Position numbers and translations under genes: made by a program | Notes under the pieces: generated by a model | What the model saw: only the letters and a program-made list of their open reading frames with translations | Databases searched by the model: none | What the model was told of the DNA's origin: nothing | Shown: positions 16,651-23,379 of the stretch, in pieces | Position numbering within the stretch: the stretch's first letter is position 1 | How the letters are laid out: every line of letters starts with the position of its first letter | Assembly (NCBI GenBank): GCA_018061065.1 | Contig: JAGOUV010000005.1 | Span: forward strand, 1-43,021 | Reading direction: 5' to 3' | Length of the DNA stretch: 43,021 nucleotides | DNA from: Candidatus Altimarinota bacterium | Lineage (GTDB): Bacteria; Patescibacteriota; Gracilibacteria; UBA1369; UM-FILTER-53-11

Positions 16651-16665
16651 TAGAAATTAGCGCAA
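16638..16665 (-). promoter_or_regulatory. Possible minus-strand promoter for the structured region
   Basis: On the minus strand: TTGCGC (16660-16665), a 16-bp spacer and TACAAT (16638-16643). It points into the inverted-repeat-rich region and away from the DUF881 genes. It is weak by -35 match. Confidence 0.35.
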
Positions 16666-16768
16666 TATATTATTCTATGCATGTGTGTAATTTATTCTCT
16701 TATTCGAAATTATCAGGTTAGGTCGGTGCAAAAAAATCATTTTTATGCGACACTATAAGCACACAATT

Positions 16769-17488
16769 ATGAAACGAGCGGGTGGAAAATTGATATATAA
16801 GCAGTCCGTGGTAAACGGAATTTTTATTGCGATTGGGTTGGCCATCGGTATTATTTTAATTTTGCAGATCCATTCCGGGCCCGTGACATTTGGTTCTTCT
16901 AACCAAGAACAGATCGCGTTGAGGCGTGAGTTATTTCAAGATTTTCGAGTCGATCAAGAACAATTAAGTAAAAAACTTGAGCAGTTCGATGAAAGACAGC
17001 AAGAACTTGAATCTCTTTTGGAGCAGCGCACTGCAAAAGAAACCCGCGACAAGCTTCAGCAACTTCGAGAGATAACAGGATTTTCAAATGTACAAGGAGT
17101 TGGAGTGGAGATCACTATGAATGATAATCCTACCGCTTCCCGTTTTGATTATTCTGCGCTCAATGAAAGTTTCGTACAGTCGGCTGATATACGTGATGCG
17201 GTGAATGCACTTTTTCTACAACAAGCGGGAGCAGTTTCTATTAACGGCCAACGAGTAACTCCCCTTACCCCCATTCGTTCGGCTTTTGATACTATTTTTA
17301 TCGATAACATTCAGGTCGCAGGTCCCTATGTAATTAGTGCATTGGGGAATCAAGATGCGCTTGAGGGCGCACTCACCTATATACGTAAAAATGGGATTCG
17401 TGTTTTTGTTGACCGTAAAAGCCAAATTCAAATTCCCGCACGCAAACTTTCTATCGAGGTGCGCTATCTAACCACGACGCAAAAATGA
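16769..17488 (+). CDS. DUF881-family membrane-anchored protein (first copy)
   Basis: 239 residues from the ATG at 16769, chosen because TATAAG (16754-16759) ends 9 nt before it; the in-frame ATG at 16745 lies upstream of that box. An N-terminal TM anchor (about residues 15-38) is followed by a long coiled coil (about 45-100, Gln/Glu/Leu-rich). Then comes the DUF881 domain with VQGVGVEITMND, NALFLQQAGAVSINGQRV and VAGPYVISALGN. The domain should lie outside the membrane. The family often occurs in tandem near cell-division genes in Gram-positives; its biochemical role is unknown. It overlaps the next gene in ATGA. Confidence 0.85.
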   Translation: MKRAGGKLIYKQSVVNGIFIAIGLAIGIILILQIHSGPVTFGSSNQEQIALRRELFQDFRVDQEQLSKKLEQFDERQQELESLLEQRTAKETRDKLQQLREITGFSNVQGVGVEITMNDNPTASRFDYSALNESFVQSADIRDAVNALFLQQAGAVSINGQRVTPLTPIRSAFDTIFIDNIQVAGPYVISALGNQDALEGALTYIRKNGIRVFVDRKSQIQIPARKLSIEVRYLTTTQK

Positions 17489-18090
17489 AACGGAGCTTAA
17501 TTTTAGTTACTTTCTTAATGGGAATTCTGCTCGCGCTTCAGGTGCGCTCGCTGCGTGCTGCTCAATTATTCTTACAGCGTACTGATCAACGCAGTGTGAT
17601 TTCTGAAATTCGTGTTTTCCAAATCGCCAATCAAACATTGCGCAATCAAATTGATGAAAAAGAAAAACGAATAAATGATCTGCAGAAAGCAGTAGCGGGT
17701 ACGGGAGTGGAAGATGAGATGGATCATCTTGCGCTGCTTTCGGGCATGGTTCCGGTGACGGGTCCGGGTATTGAAGTGACCATTAATCAATCGATCGAGG
17801 CATTTTGGATGACGGATATTATTGCCCAACTTGTGGGTACGGGTGCAGAGGCAGTAGCTTTTAATGATGCGCGTATTACTCAGCAAAATGCGGGTTTTCA
17901 CGATGTTGCCGGCGGTATGTTGATGCGTGGTGATTTTGTTAAACCACCGTATCGCCTTGCCGCCATTGGTCCAAAAGAAGAAATGCGCAAAGCTATTGCA
18001 CAGCCAGGAGGTATTATTGATCGTCTTGAAAAGGCACATCCTACGTTAAAAATCATCGTGACGGAGCGAGATGCGATTTTAATGAAGTAA
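17485..18090 (+). CDS. DUF881-family membrane-anchored protein (second copy)
   Basis: A 201-residue paralogue of the preceding gene, translationally coupled to it (ATGA overlap). It has an N-terminal TM (about 4-24), a coiled coil (about 30-70) and a DUF881 domain with VTGPGIEVTINQS, LVGTGAEAVAFNDARIT and FVKPPYRLAAIGP. The two copies share the topology and the G-x-G-V/I-E-V-T core but differ elsewhere, as in other tandem DUF881 pairs, which suggests a hetero-oligomer. Its stop abuts the end of the converging HTH gene. Confidence 0.83.
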   Translation: MKRSLILVTFLMGILLALQVRSLRAAQLFLQRTDQRSVISEIRVFQIANQTLRNQIDEKEKRINDLQKAVAGTGVEDEMDHLALLSGMVPVTGPGIEVTINQSIEAFWMTDIIAQLVGTGAEAVAFNDARITQQNAGFHDVAGGMLMRGDFVKPPYRLAAIGPKEEMRKAIAQPGGIIDRLEKAHPTLKIIVTERDAILMK

Positions 18091-18771
18091 CTAGTTGAGC
18101 GCCAAATACCAAATCACTGGCTGTAATGCCAAGAGTGCGTAGGCAATAACGGCAAATATAATTTTATTCGTCTGTTCTTTTTGTAATGCGTCTTTGATTG
18201 ATTCGAATTCGCGTTCTTTTTGAATAAAATCTTTTTTAAGAAGTTCAAGTGAGATGTGATCGTCACGGTGACCATGATCATTGACCTCACGAATTTCACG
18301 TACGGCAATTTGTTGAGGAGCGGTGTGCTGCGTTGTATTTTGAAGAGATACGATTTGAGACTCCAGCTGATTCATCCGGTACTGTGTATTCTCCAGTTTT
18401 TTCTGATAATCACGAATAATTACTTTTGCATCTTCATATAAATCTTTATAGAAATGCGACTCGTTCGTCTGAGCGTTGACTACCTCAGGCGTGCGTGTCA
18501 CCGGACGATTAATAGTTGGTGTGACAGCGGGAGTAGCAATGTGTTGTGCCTGTGGGGCGCGCGTGTCTACTACCGTTACTGGAACTGCATTATCCCATGC
18601 AGAGAAATTATCCACTTGCTTGCGTTCAACCCAAATACGGCCATTCTTCTGAACGGCGGTGAGCTTGCCACTGCGGATATAACGATCTATCGTACGAATA
18701 GACACACGTAGAAGTTTGCTTGCCACCTTACGGTCTATATAGTTCGCTTGTTGTGAGGAGACTGTCGACAT
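18091..18771 (-). CDS. HTH protein with coiled coil and C-terminal membrane anchor
   Basis: 226 residues. The start at 18771 (MSTVSSQQANYIDRK) is set by a promoter ending 7 nt upstream. A longer frame would run through the divergent gene. Residues ~9-57 form an excisionase/MerR-type winged HTH (DRKVASKLLRVSIRTIDRYIRSGKL). A Pro/Thr-rich linker follows, then a coiled coil (about 120-195). The C-terminal ~20 residues (FAVIAYALLALQPVIWYLAL) form one hydrophobic helix. This suggests a DNA-binding protein tethered to the inner membrane by its tail. It resembles the HTH protein at 32210-32647, which lacks the TM. Confidence 0.7.
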   Translation of the reverse strand: MSTVSSQQANYIDRKVASKLLRVSIRTIDRYIRSGKLTAVQKNGRIWVERKQVDNFSAWDNAVPVTVVDTRAPQAQHIATPAVTPTINRPVTRTPEVVNAQTNESHFYKDLYEDAKVIIRDYQKKLENTQYRMNQLESQIVSLQNTTQHTAPQQIAVREIREVNDHGHRDDHISLELLKKDFIQKEREFESIKDALQKEQTNKIIFAVIAYALLALQPVIWYLALN

Positions 18772-18778
18772 AGTGTCT

Positions 18779-18806
18779 GTACTATTTAAAAACTTCTTGA
18801 GGTCAA
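18779..18806 (-). promoter_or_regulatory. Promoter of the tethered HTH gene
   Basis: On the minus strand: TTGACC (18801-18806), a 16-bp spacer and TAGTAC (18779-18784), ending 7 nt before the ATG at 18771. It lies within the first bases upstream of the divergent methyltransferase start, so the two genes may be co-regulated. Confidence 0.5.
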
Positions 18807-18811
18807 AGTCA

Positions 18812-19345
18812 ATGCGCTTACGAAAAATCACCACTGAAGAGTTCCGTACGATCCGTCCTACGCCGCTATTGCTCAAGACATTATCACGTACGCCGTGTGT
18901 TGTACTTTTGGAAAATGTGAGAAGTGCACACAATGTTGGTTCTGTTTTTCGAACAGCCGATGGTATGCGTGCCGAAAAACTTTTATTAACGGGAATAACG
19001 CCGTGTCCGCCCAATCCGCATATCCAAAAAACTGCACTGGGTGCAACTGAGGTTGTGCCGTGGGAGTATGAAGAAAATTCGCTCGTGGCAGCCCAGAAAA
19101 TGAAAGATGCCGGAATGCAGCTAGTCGCACTTGAGCTTACCCATGAGTCGGTTTTGTATACTCAACTGACCTATCGGTTCCCCGTTTGTGTGGTGATTGG
19201 AAACGAAGTGAGCGGTGTCTCTCCTGAAATGCTCGCCCTCTGTGATGCAGCAGTGAGTATTCCGATGCTCGGGCGTGCACACTCGCTTAATGTTGCCAGC
19301 GCTACAGCAATAATGTTATATGAGGTTCTGCGACACCACGAATGA
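18812..19345 (+). CDS. SpoU/TrmH-family RNA 2'-O-methyltransferase
   Basis: A SAM-dependent methyltransferase of the knotted SPOUT fold acting on the ribose 2'-OH of tRNA or rRNA. All three SpoU motifs are visible: LLENVRSAHNVGSVFRTAD (motif 1, catalytic Arg), VVIGNEVSGVS (motif 2) and SIPMLGRAHSLNVASATAIMLYE (motif 3). The ATG at 18812 gives 177 residues and has a GAGG 9 nt upstream. A GTG at 18773 is the alternative. No extra RNA-binding domain is present, so the target base cannot be named. It overlaps ybeY in ATGA. Confidence 0.85.
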   Translation: MRLRKITTEEFRTIRPTPLLLKTLSRTPCVVLLENVRSAHNVGSVFRTADGMRAEKLLLTGITPCPPNPHIQKTALGATEVVPWEYEENSLVAAQKMKDAGMQLVALELTHESVLYTQLTYRFPVCVVIGNEVSGVSPEMLALCDAAVSIPMLGRAHSLNVASATAIMLYEVLRHHE

Positions 19346-19788
19346 TTACTATAGATATCTACAATTTTACGCAGACGAAAATTATAACTAAGCAGTTTAG
19401 TGAGTTAGCTGAGCGTGCGCGAAAAATTCTCATTAAAGATAAACGCATTACATCAAAGAAAGATTTTCTGATTGAGGTGAGTTTTGTTGGCGATACAAAA
19501 ATTACACAATTGAATAAGCAGCATCATAAAAAAAATCGTCCGACCGATGTGGTTTCGCTCAGTTATTTTGAGGCTGATCCCCGGGATCCGGATACATTTG
19601 CCGGTGAGATCTTCATCTCGGTCCCCTATGCGCGCCGTCAGGCGGCTCAGATAAAACAATCGCTTAATGAAGAGTTAAAGTTTCTTTTTGTGCACGGCCT
19701 GCTGCATGTTTTTGGCTATGATCACATGAAGGAAATTGAAGAAAAACACATGCTGGACTTGACGTACGCCGTATTAAAGAGAAAATAG
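19342..19788 (+). CDS. ybeY: Endoribonuclease YbeY (rRNA maturation factor)
   Basis: A zinc-dependent endoribonuclease of the UPF0054 family, involved in 16S rRNA 3'-end maturation and ribosome quality control. At 148 residues it is the usual length. The metal-binding motif HGLLHVFGYDH (H-x3-H-x5-H) is intact near residues 123-133. The preceding RPTDVVSLSYFE and GEIFISVPYA blocks are characteristic. It overlaps the methyltransferase gene, so both RNA-acting enzymes are made together. Confidence 0.93.
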   Translation: MITIDIYNFTQTKIITKQFSELAERARKILIKDKRITSKKDFLIEVSFVGDTKITQLNKQHHKKNRPTDVVSLSYFEADPRDPDTFAGEIFISVPYARRQAAQIKQSLNEELKFLFVHGLLHVFGYDHMKEIEEKHMLDLTYAVLKRK

Positions 19789-19794
19789 GCTCTT

Positions 19795-20769
19795 ATGCCA
19801 CAGAAAATTGCAGATCGATTAGCAGCGGAGTTGCATGAGCACGATGCTGGATCCTTATCTGATGTTTATCATACCGTTAAGCTCTCATGTCGTGCGAGTG
19901 ACGCTCGTGATGTCTTAGCACCACTTATAGATGAGGTGCTCGATACGGTTATGTGTAATGTCAATATTGTCATTCCTGAAGTAGAAGAAGAAGGTGCCGT
20001 ACTGCCCCCTCATACACTTTCTCTACGAGACTTCGATGGTATTGATGAGCGATTAACACGAATTATTCAAGATCCTACTACTCAGCTGAGTTTACGGCGA
20101 GGAGACTTAGTTAAGTATGTACCCCATGATAGAGCACATGATGAAGGAGAGATTTTGCACGAATATTTGCTTAAAGAACTGCGAAATCTAGGCGAGGGGA
20201 AATTACTGCGATGTATAGATGGTGAGCTAGGTGGAGATGTATCACTCGATGATGAATCAGCGTTGCCAAAGCATATAAGAAGAATGCAAAAAATATTATC
20301 GGGATGTACGATACTTTCGCCCGAGATAATTAGAGCTTTGTTTGTTGCTAGTGAACGGCATCATTATTTGGCTCCCCTCTTTAATGAAACCAAAGGTTTA
20401 CATGGTAGTCGTACTGATGAGGCAGTACGCGCAGGTCTGGAGTCTCTGCAGGTTGATGACACGGTTCTCGTTTTATCTAAAAGCGTTGCACGAGGCAAGC
20501 GCGGAAAACGAGGGAAGACAGAGCATCATTGTTATCCGGGAAAAGTTGTTTATAGCGGTGAGCATCCCGATGATAGGACACTCTACCAGGTTATATTGAC
20601 TCCAGATGTTTTGCCGGAGGCGCGATCACTTGTAGATGGACACGCCCTGCACTTATACAAGGCCCCTCATAGGGCACTATCAGTGTCAGATCATGAGGGA
20701 TTATGGCCTCCACATGACGAGTTGAGCGATAGTCGCTATTCTGCATTCAAGCTTGTCACGAGCCATTAG
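19795..20769 (+). CDS. Unknown soluble protein
   Basis: 324 residues, charged, His- and Asp-rich, with no signal peptide or TM. Parts have a basic run (ARGKRGKRGKTEHH, about 233-246) that could contact nucleic acid. I recognise no family. It begins 6 nt after ybeY and is probably the last gene of that transcript. Long coding frame and ordinary codon use support it being real. Confidence 0.6.
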   Translation: MPQKIADRLAAELHEHDAGSLSDVYHTVKLSCRASDARDVLAPLIDEVLDTVMCNVNIVIPEVEEEGAVLPPHTLSLRDFDGIDERLTRIIQDPTTQLSLRRGDLVKYVPHDRAHDEGEILHEYLLKELRNLGEGKLLRCIDGELGGDVSLDDESALPKHIRRMQKILSGCTILSPEIIRALFVASERHHYLAPLFNETKGLHGSRTDEAVRAGLESLQVDDTVLVLSKSVARGKRGKRGKTEHHCYPGKVVYSGEHPDDRTLYQVILTPDVLPEARSLVDGHALHLYKAPHRALSVSDHEGLWPPHDELSDSRYSAFKLVTSH

Positions 20770-20780
20770 TGTGATAGAGT
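20753..20780 (+). promoter_or_regulatory. Promoter in front of the Cys-rich leader ORF
   Basis: TTGTCA (20753-20758), a 16-bp spacer and TAGAGT (20775-20780) with an extended TG one base before the -10. The expected start coincides with the ATG at 20787, giving a leaderless short ORF. Confidence 0.45.
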
Positions 20781-20786
20781 GCAGAC

Positions 20787-20864
20787 ATGAAAACCCCATT
20801 TTCTTTCCGACAGAATTGTTGTTGCGGACTTCTACAGAAGGGGTTTTGTTGTAGCCGCATCTAA
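20787..20864 (+). CDS. Putative Cys-rich leader peptide (25 aa)
   Basis: A short frame MKTPFSFRQN-CCC-GLLQKGF-CC-SRI, beginning 6 nt after a -10 box. Five of 25 codons are Cys, in a triplet (20817-20825) and a doublet (20847-20852). It is followed by mutually exclusive pairing segments and a terminator (see the attenuator entry), the layout of a ribosome-stalling leader peptide. It could instead be chance coding across a GGGGTTTT hairpin. I treat it as a candidate. Confidence 0.35.
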   Translation: MKTPFSFRQNCCCGLLQKGFCCSRI

Positions 20865-20922
20865 TTAATCATTGTTGCCAGGTTACGCGGGCCCCTTCAG
20901 ATGAAGAGGTTCTTTTTTTATT
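20790..20922 (+). promoter_or_regulatory. Putative transcription attenuator
   Basis: Four segments can pair in two exclusive ways. AAAACCCC (20790-20797) pairs with GGGGTTTT (20840-20847). GAAGGGG (20837-20843) can instead pair perfectly with CCCCTTC (20892-20898). CCCCTTC also forms the 5' arm of a terminator with GAAGAGG (20903-20909), followed by TTCTTTTTTTATT. A ribosome stalled on the Cys codons would leave the middle segment free for the antiterminator. The controlled gene would be the 112-aa ORF at 20941. A competing reading is a plain terminator plus a separate promoter (TACTAA 10 nt before that ATG). Confidence 0.35.
20892..20922 (+). terminator. Hairpin with T-run upstream of the 112-aa gene
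   Basis: CCCTTC...GAAGAGG with a 4-nt loop and a bulged A, then TTCTTTTTTTATT. It ends either the ybeY-unknown transcript or the short leader transcript. Confidence 0.5.
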
Positions 20923-20940
20923 CGTACTAATAACTTTTTT

Positions 20941-21279
20941 ATGTCCCCTAAAAATATTTTACTTGGAGTTGTACACGCAGAACATAGCGATGGATTTTAT
21001 AAAAATGCACGAGGGAATTTTGATCATGCAACTGCCGTTACTTTTAATACACAGAATGAAATCGCAGCTAAGCTGCAGTCGATGTTGGCAACGGTTGATG
21101 GTTTTCTTAGGGAAGAAAATGGAAGCGTATTTCTGGTACTCGATGAACCCGCTATGCTCCCCCTTGGTATGGATCGAGCTGCAGTAATAAAAATTGCACA
21201 ACAAGTTAAAGAGAGAGTTCGGGGTCGCCTCACGGTAATAATCCCCGGTGATCCTCAGCCTGCAGACGATACACTGTAG
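20941..21279 (+). CDS. Unknown small soluble protein (112 aa)
   Basis: 112 residues with alternating hydrophobic strands (NILLGVVHAEH, SVFLVLDEPAMLPL, GRLTVIIPGDPQP) that suggest a small alpha/beta fold. No Cys, no TM, and no family recognised. It lies between the putative attenuator/terminator and a strong hairpin terminator, so it is probably monocistronic. An A/T-rich TACTAA box ends 10 nt before the ATG and may serve as an independent leaderless promoter. Confidence 0.55.
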   Translation: MSPKNILLGVVHAEHSDGFYKNARGNFDHATAVTFNTQNEIAAKLQSMLATVDGFLREENGSVFLVLDEPAMLPLGMDRAAVIKIAQQVKERVRGRLTVIIPGDPQPADDTL

Positions 21280-21287
21280 CAGCTCTA

Positions 21288-21327
21288 AGCCTGCCGCTTT
21301 TGAAAGCGGCAGGCTGCTTAAATTTCT
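21288..21327 (+). terminator. Strong Rho-independent terminator
   Basis: A perfect 13-bp inverted repeat (AGCCTGCCGCTTT at 21288-21300 with AAAGCGGCAGGCT at 21303-21315), followed by a T-rich tail on the plus strand. It separates the 112-aa gene from the opposing tRNA-Tyr. Confidence 0.75.
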
Positions 21328-21329
21328 TT

Positions 21330-21415
21330 TGGTGGGCAGGGAAGGATTCGAACCTTCGAAGGCCGGAGCCGACAGATTTACAGTCTGTTGCGTTTGACCG
21401 CTTCGCTACCTACCC
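21330..21415 (-). tRNA. tRNA-Tyr (anticodon GUA)
   Basis: An 86-base class II tRNA on the minus strand. The acceptor arms GGGTAGG and CCTGCCC pair over 7 bp (one G-T wobble), with discriminator A and encoded CCA. The anticodon arm CAGACTGTAAATCTG gives GTA. A long variable arm (CGGCTCCGGCC region) and the T-arm GGTTCGAATCC are present. Confidence 0.95.
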
Positions 21416-21494
21416 ACGTGTAAGCTAACAATTCAGCCATCCATTTTTCGCATAAATCAAGGATTTTTGCAAGGAGCCTTTTGTCATTATAGTG

Positions 21495-23204
21495 TTATCT
21501 AGGCCTGTCGAGGTCATAAACCAGTACCCCCGGCGTTATTTGATCGACTAATTTTCGGTTCATAATCCATTTTCTCTCTGGCGTTTGCAGCAACGACGCA
21601 CCAATAATAACCGTGCCCGTAGGTTGGGTTATCAGCTGATCGGTCGGTCGTCTTTGAATGCCGTAATAATCAAGCGCATCTTCACCATCCCAATAGTAAA
21701 CAACATAGGGAAGTTCTTCTAAATCATGCGTATCAAGGTACGTTTTAATTCGTTTAATATCCTGTGCCCAATCTAAATTGGAGTCGGTACTTATTTTGTA
21801 ACCCGCATACGGCCCGCCGGCAAGCTCGTTGAAATATGACAAATAAAAAGGATAGGCAAACATAAATTGAATCGCCACTACGCCCATGAGTCCCAGCCAT
21901 ATTTTTTTAAAACGCATTGATAATAAACTAAAGGCATATCCCCCCACTAAAAACATCGCAGGATATAATGGCATGATATGTCGCAGACCAATATTCGCCT
22001 TTGAAAACATTCCTACAATCAAAAACCATCCTGCACCTGCAGCAAGCATATGTGGCAGTGACGGCGTGTATTTTTTAGTTTTTTTTGCACGAATTAAGAT
22101 CCAAATACTTGTTAGCAGTAAGCCAATAACTATCAGTGGTGTCTTTGTGAAAATCAAGACGAGGAAGTAATACCACCATCCGGTAATGCTCATTTCTCCA
22201 AGCAAAAATGCATAGTGTCCAAACCCGGCGTGTCCTAAAACTAATAACGCTCCTTTTATATAATGATACGGCAGAGGTATCCATGAAAAAACATCTGCAT
22301 TGTTATACATATATTGCAGTGAACCATTGTATGGTTTTGAATATTCAATTCCATAGTCATCATATCCTGTCGTAAGCGGAAGCGTGTTGTCTTGAAATCC
22401 ATAGCCCACCCAAATCACGCCGATTGCGATAATAAACACCGCACAAAATTGTCCGAACTGGAGAAGTCCCGCCTTGAGTGAAGGTTTTATTTTTATGAGA
22501 TGAATAAAAAATGCCGCGACGATAAAGGGCAGTACCGCGAGCACGGTAAATTTAGAGAGTAATGCAATTCCCAAAGTAACCCCGAATAGCAGTGTCGATT
22601 TCCAGGAAGGTTTTTTGAGGAAATACCAGCAGCTTAAAAGGGCGATAAGAAAGCCAAAAGACGCAATAACGTCTGTTGTTACTAAGTGCCCGTGTCCTGC
22701 GATGAGCGGATCAAAAACATAGAATGCCGTTGCCATCGCGCCCGCCATCCATCCCCACATGCGAACGCTCACAACAGCAATAAGTATTCCGAGTAGAAGC
22801 GTTAAAAGAACAGGGCCGGTTCGTGCCCAGGTCAGAATATCATCTGCATTATTACCACTTCTATAAATAAGATCATGTCCCCACTTTCCACTTTGAATAT
22901 TTGCATCAAAATAAAAATATCCCGCGCGCTGCCAGTCAGTCGTTGCAAAAGGTACATTGATTGTATGAGCGATCACTCCAAGCGCTGATATGAATTTCAA
23001 TAGGGGCGGATGCTCTGGGTTAAAGCGGAAATCCCCTCGCGTGAGATAGGTATATCCCGCACCAATATGAGCTCCTTCATCAATCGTTTGAGAATCTTCT
23101 TGTGCGAGTTTAAATTGAATGACGCTCTGAAAAATAAGTAAGCTCGCAATAACAGCGAGCAAAATATATTGCAGTTTGCCGCTTATTTTTTCTTTTTTTG
23201 CCAC
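21495..23204 (-). CDS. GT-C membrane glycosyltransferase (PMT/GT39-like)
   Basis: 569 residues, starting at a GTG (23204). A polytopic membrane enzyme with about ten hydrophobic helices. The first external loop carries the acidic motif of lipid-phosphate-sugar-dependent GT-C enzymes: DEGAHIGAGYTYLTRGDFRFNPEHPPLLK, with the catalytic-type Asp-Glu and the HPP signature. It probably moves a sugar from a polyprenyl-phosphate donor onto a protein or glycan outside the membrane; donor and acceptor are unknown. The C-terminal ~110 residues form a soluble domain. TTCACA-17 bp-TATCGT ends 9 nt before the GTG. Surface-protein glycosylation would fit the S-layer gene nearby, but that is inference. Confidence 0.78.
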   Translation of the reverse strand: MAKKEKISGKLQYILLAVIASLLIFQSVIQFKLAQEDSQTIDEGAHIGAGYTYLTRGDFRFNPEHPPLLKFISALGVIAHTINVPFATTDWQRAGYFYFDANIQSGKWGHDLIYRSGNNADDILTWARTGPVLLTLLLGILIAVVSVRMWGWMAGAMATAFYVFDPLIAGHGHLVTTDVIASFGFLIALLSCWYFLKKPSWKSTLLFGVTLGIALLSKFTVLAVLPFIVAAFFIHLIKIKPSLKAGLLQFGQFCAVFIIAIGVIWVGYGFQDNTLPLTTGYDDYGIEYSKPYNGSLQYMYNNADVFSWIPLPYHYIKGALLVLGHAGFGHYAFLLGEMSITGWWYYFLVLIFTKTPLIVIGLLLTSIWILIRAKKTKKYTPSLPHMLAAGAGWFLIVGMFSKANIGLRHIMPLYPAMFLVGGYAFSLLSMRFKKIWLGLMGVVAIQFMFAYPFYLSYFNELAGGPYAGYKISTDSNLDWAQDIKRIKTYLDTHDLEELPYVVYYWDGEDALDYYGIQRRPTDQLITQPTGTVIIGASLLQTPERKWIMNRKLVDQITPGVLVYDLDRPR

Positions 23205-23213
23205 GATATTCTC

Positions 23214-23242
23214 ACGATACTACAAACATATATTCCTGTGAA
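23214..23242 (-). promoter_or_regulatory. Promoter of the GT-C glycosyltransferase gene
   Basis: On the minus strand: TTCACA (23237-23242), a 17-bp spacer and TATCGT (23214-23219), with 9 nt to the GTG start. This supports GTG as the start despite the absence of a Shine-Dalgarno. Confidence 0.5.
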
Positions 23243-23259
23243 ATATGTATGAAGTGAGA

Positions 23260-23335
23260 TGGAGCCGCTTGTCGGATTCGAACCGACGACCCACAGTTTA
23301 CAAAACTGTTGCTCTACCAGCTGAGCTAAAGCGGC
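23260..23335 (-). tRNA. tRNA-Thr (anticodon UGU)
   Basis: A 76-base tRNA on the minus strand. The acceptor GCCGCTT pairs with AAGCGGC; discriminator T and encoded CCA. The D-arm is TAGCTCAGCTGGTAGAGC. The anticodon loop TTTGTAA gives TGT, and the T-arm is GTTCGAATCC. Confidence 0.95.
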
Positions 23336-23379
23336 GTAAATGGTAGAATGCGAAAGCTACGCAATATTACCAACATTTC

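Noticed and set aside
17572-18039. A 155-codon frame opposite the second DUF881 gene
   Set aside because: Shadow frame; the DUF881 gene carries the family motifs and coupling to its partner.
18772-19014. N-terminal extension of the HTH protein by 81 codons
   Set aside because: It would run through the divergent methyltransferase gene and its own promoter; the ATG at 18771 is 7 nt after a good -10.
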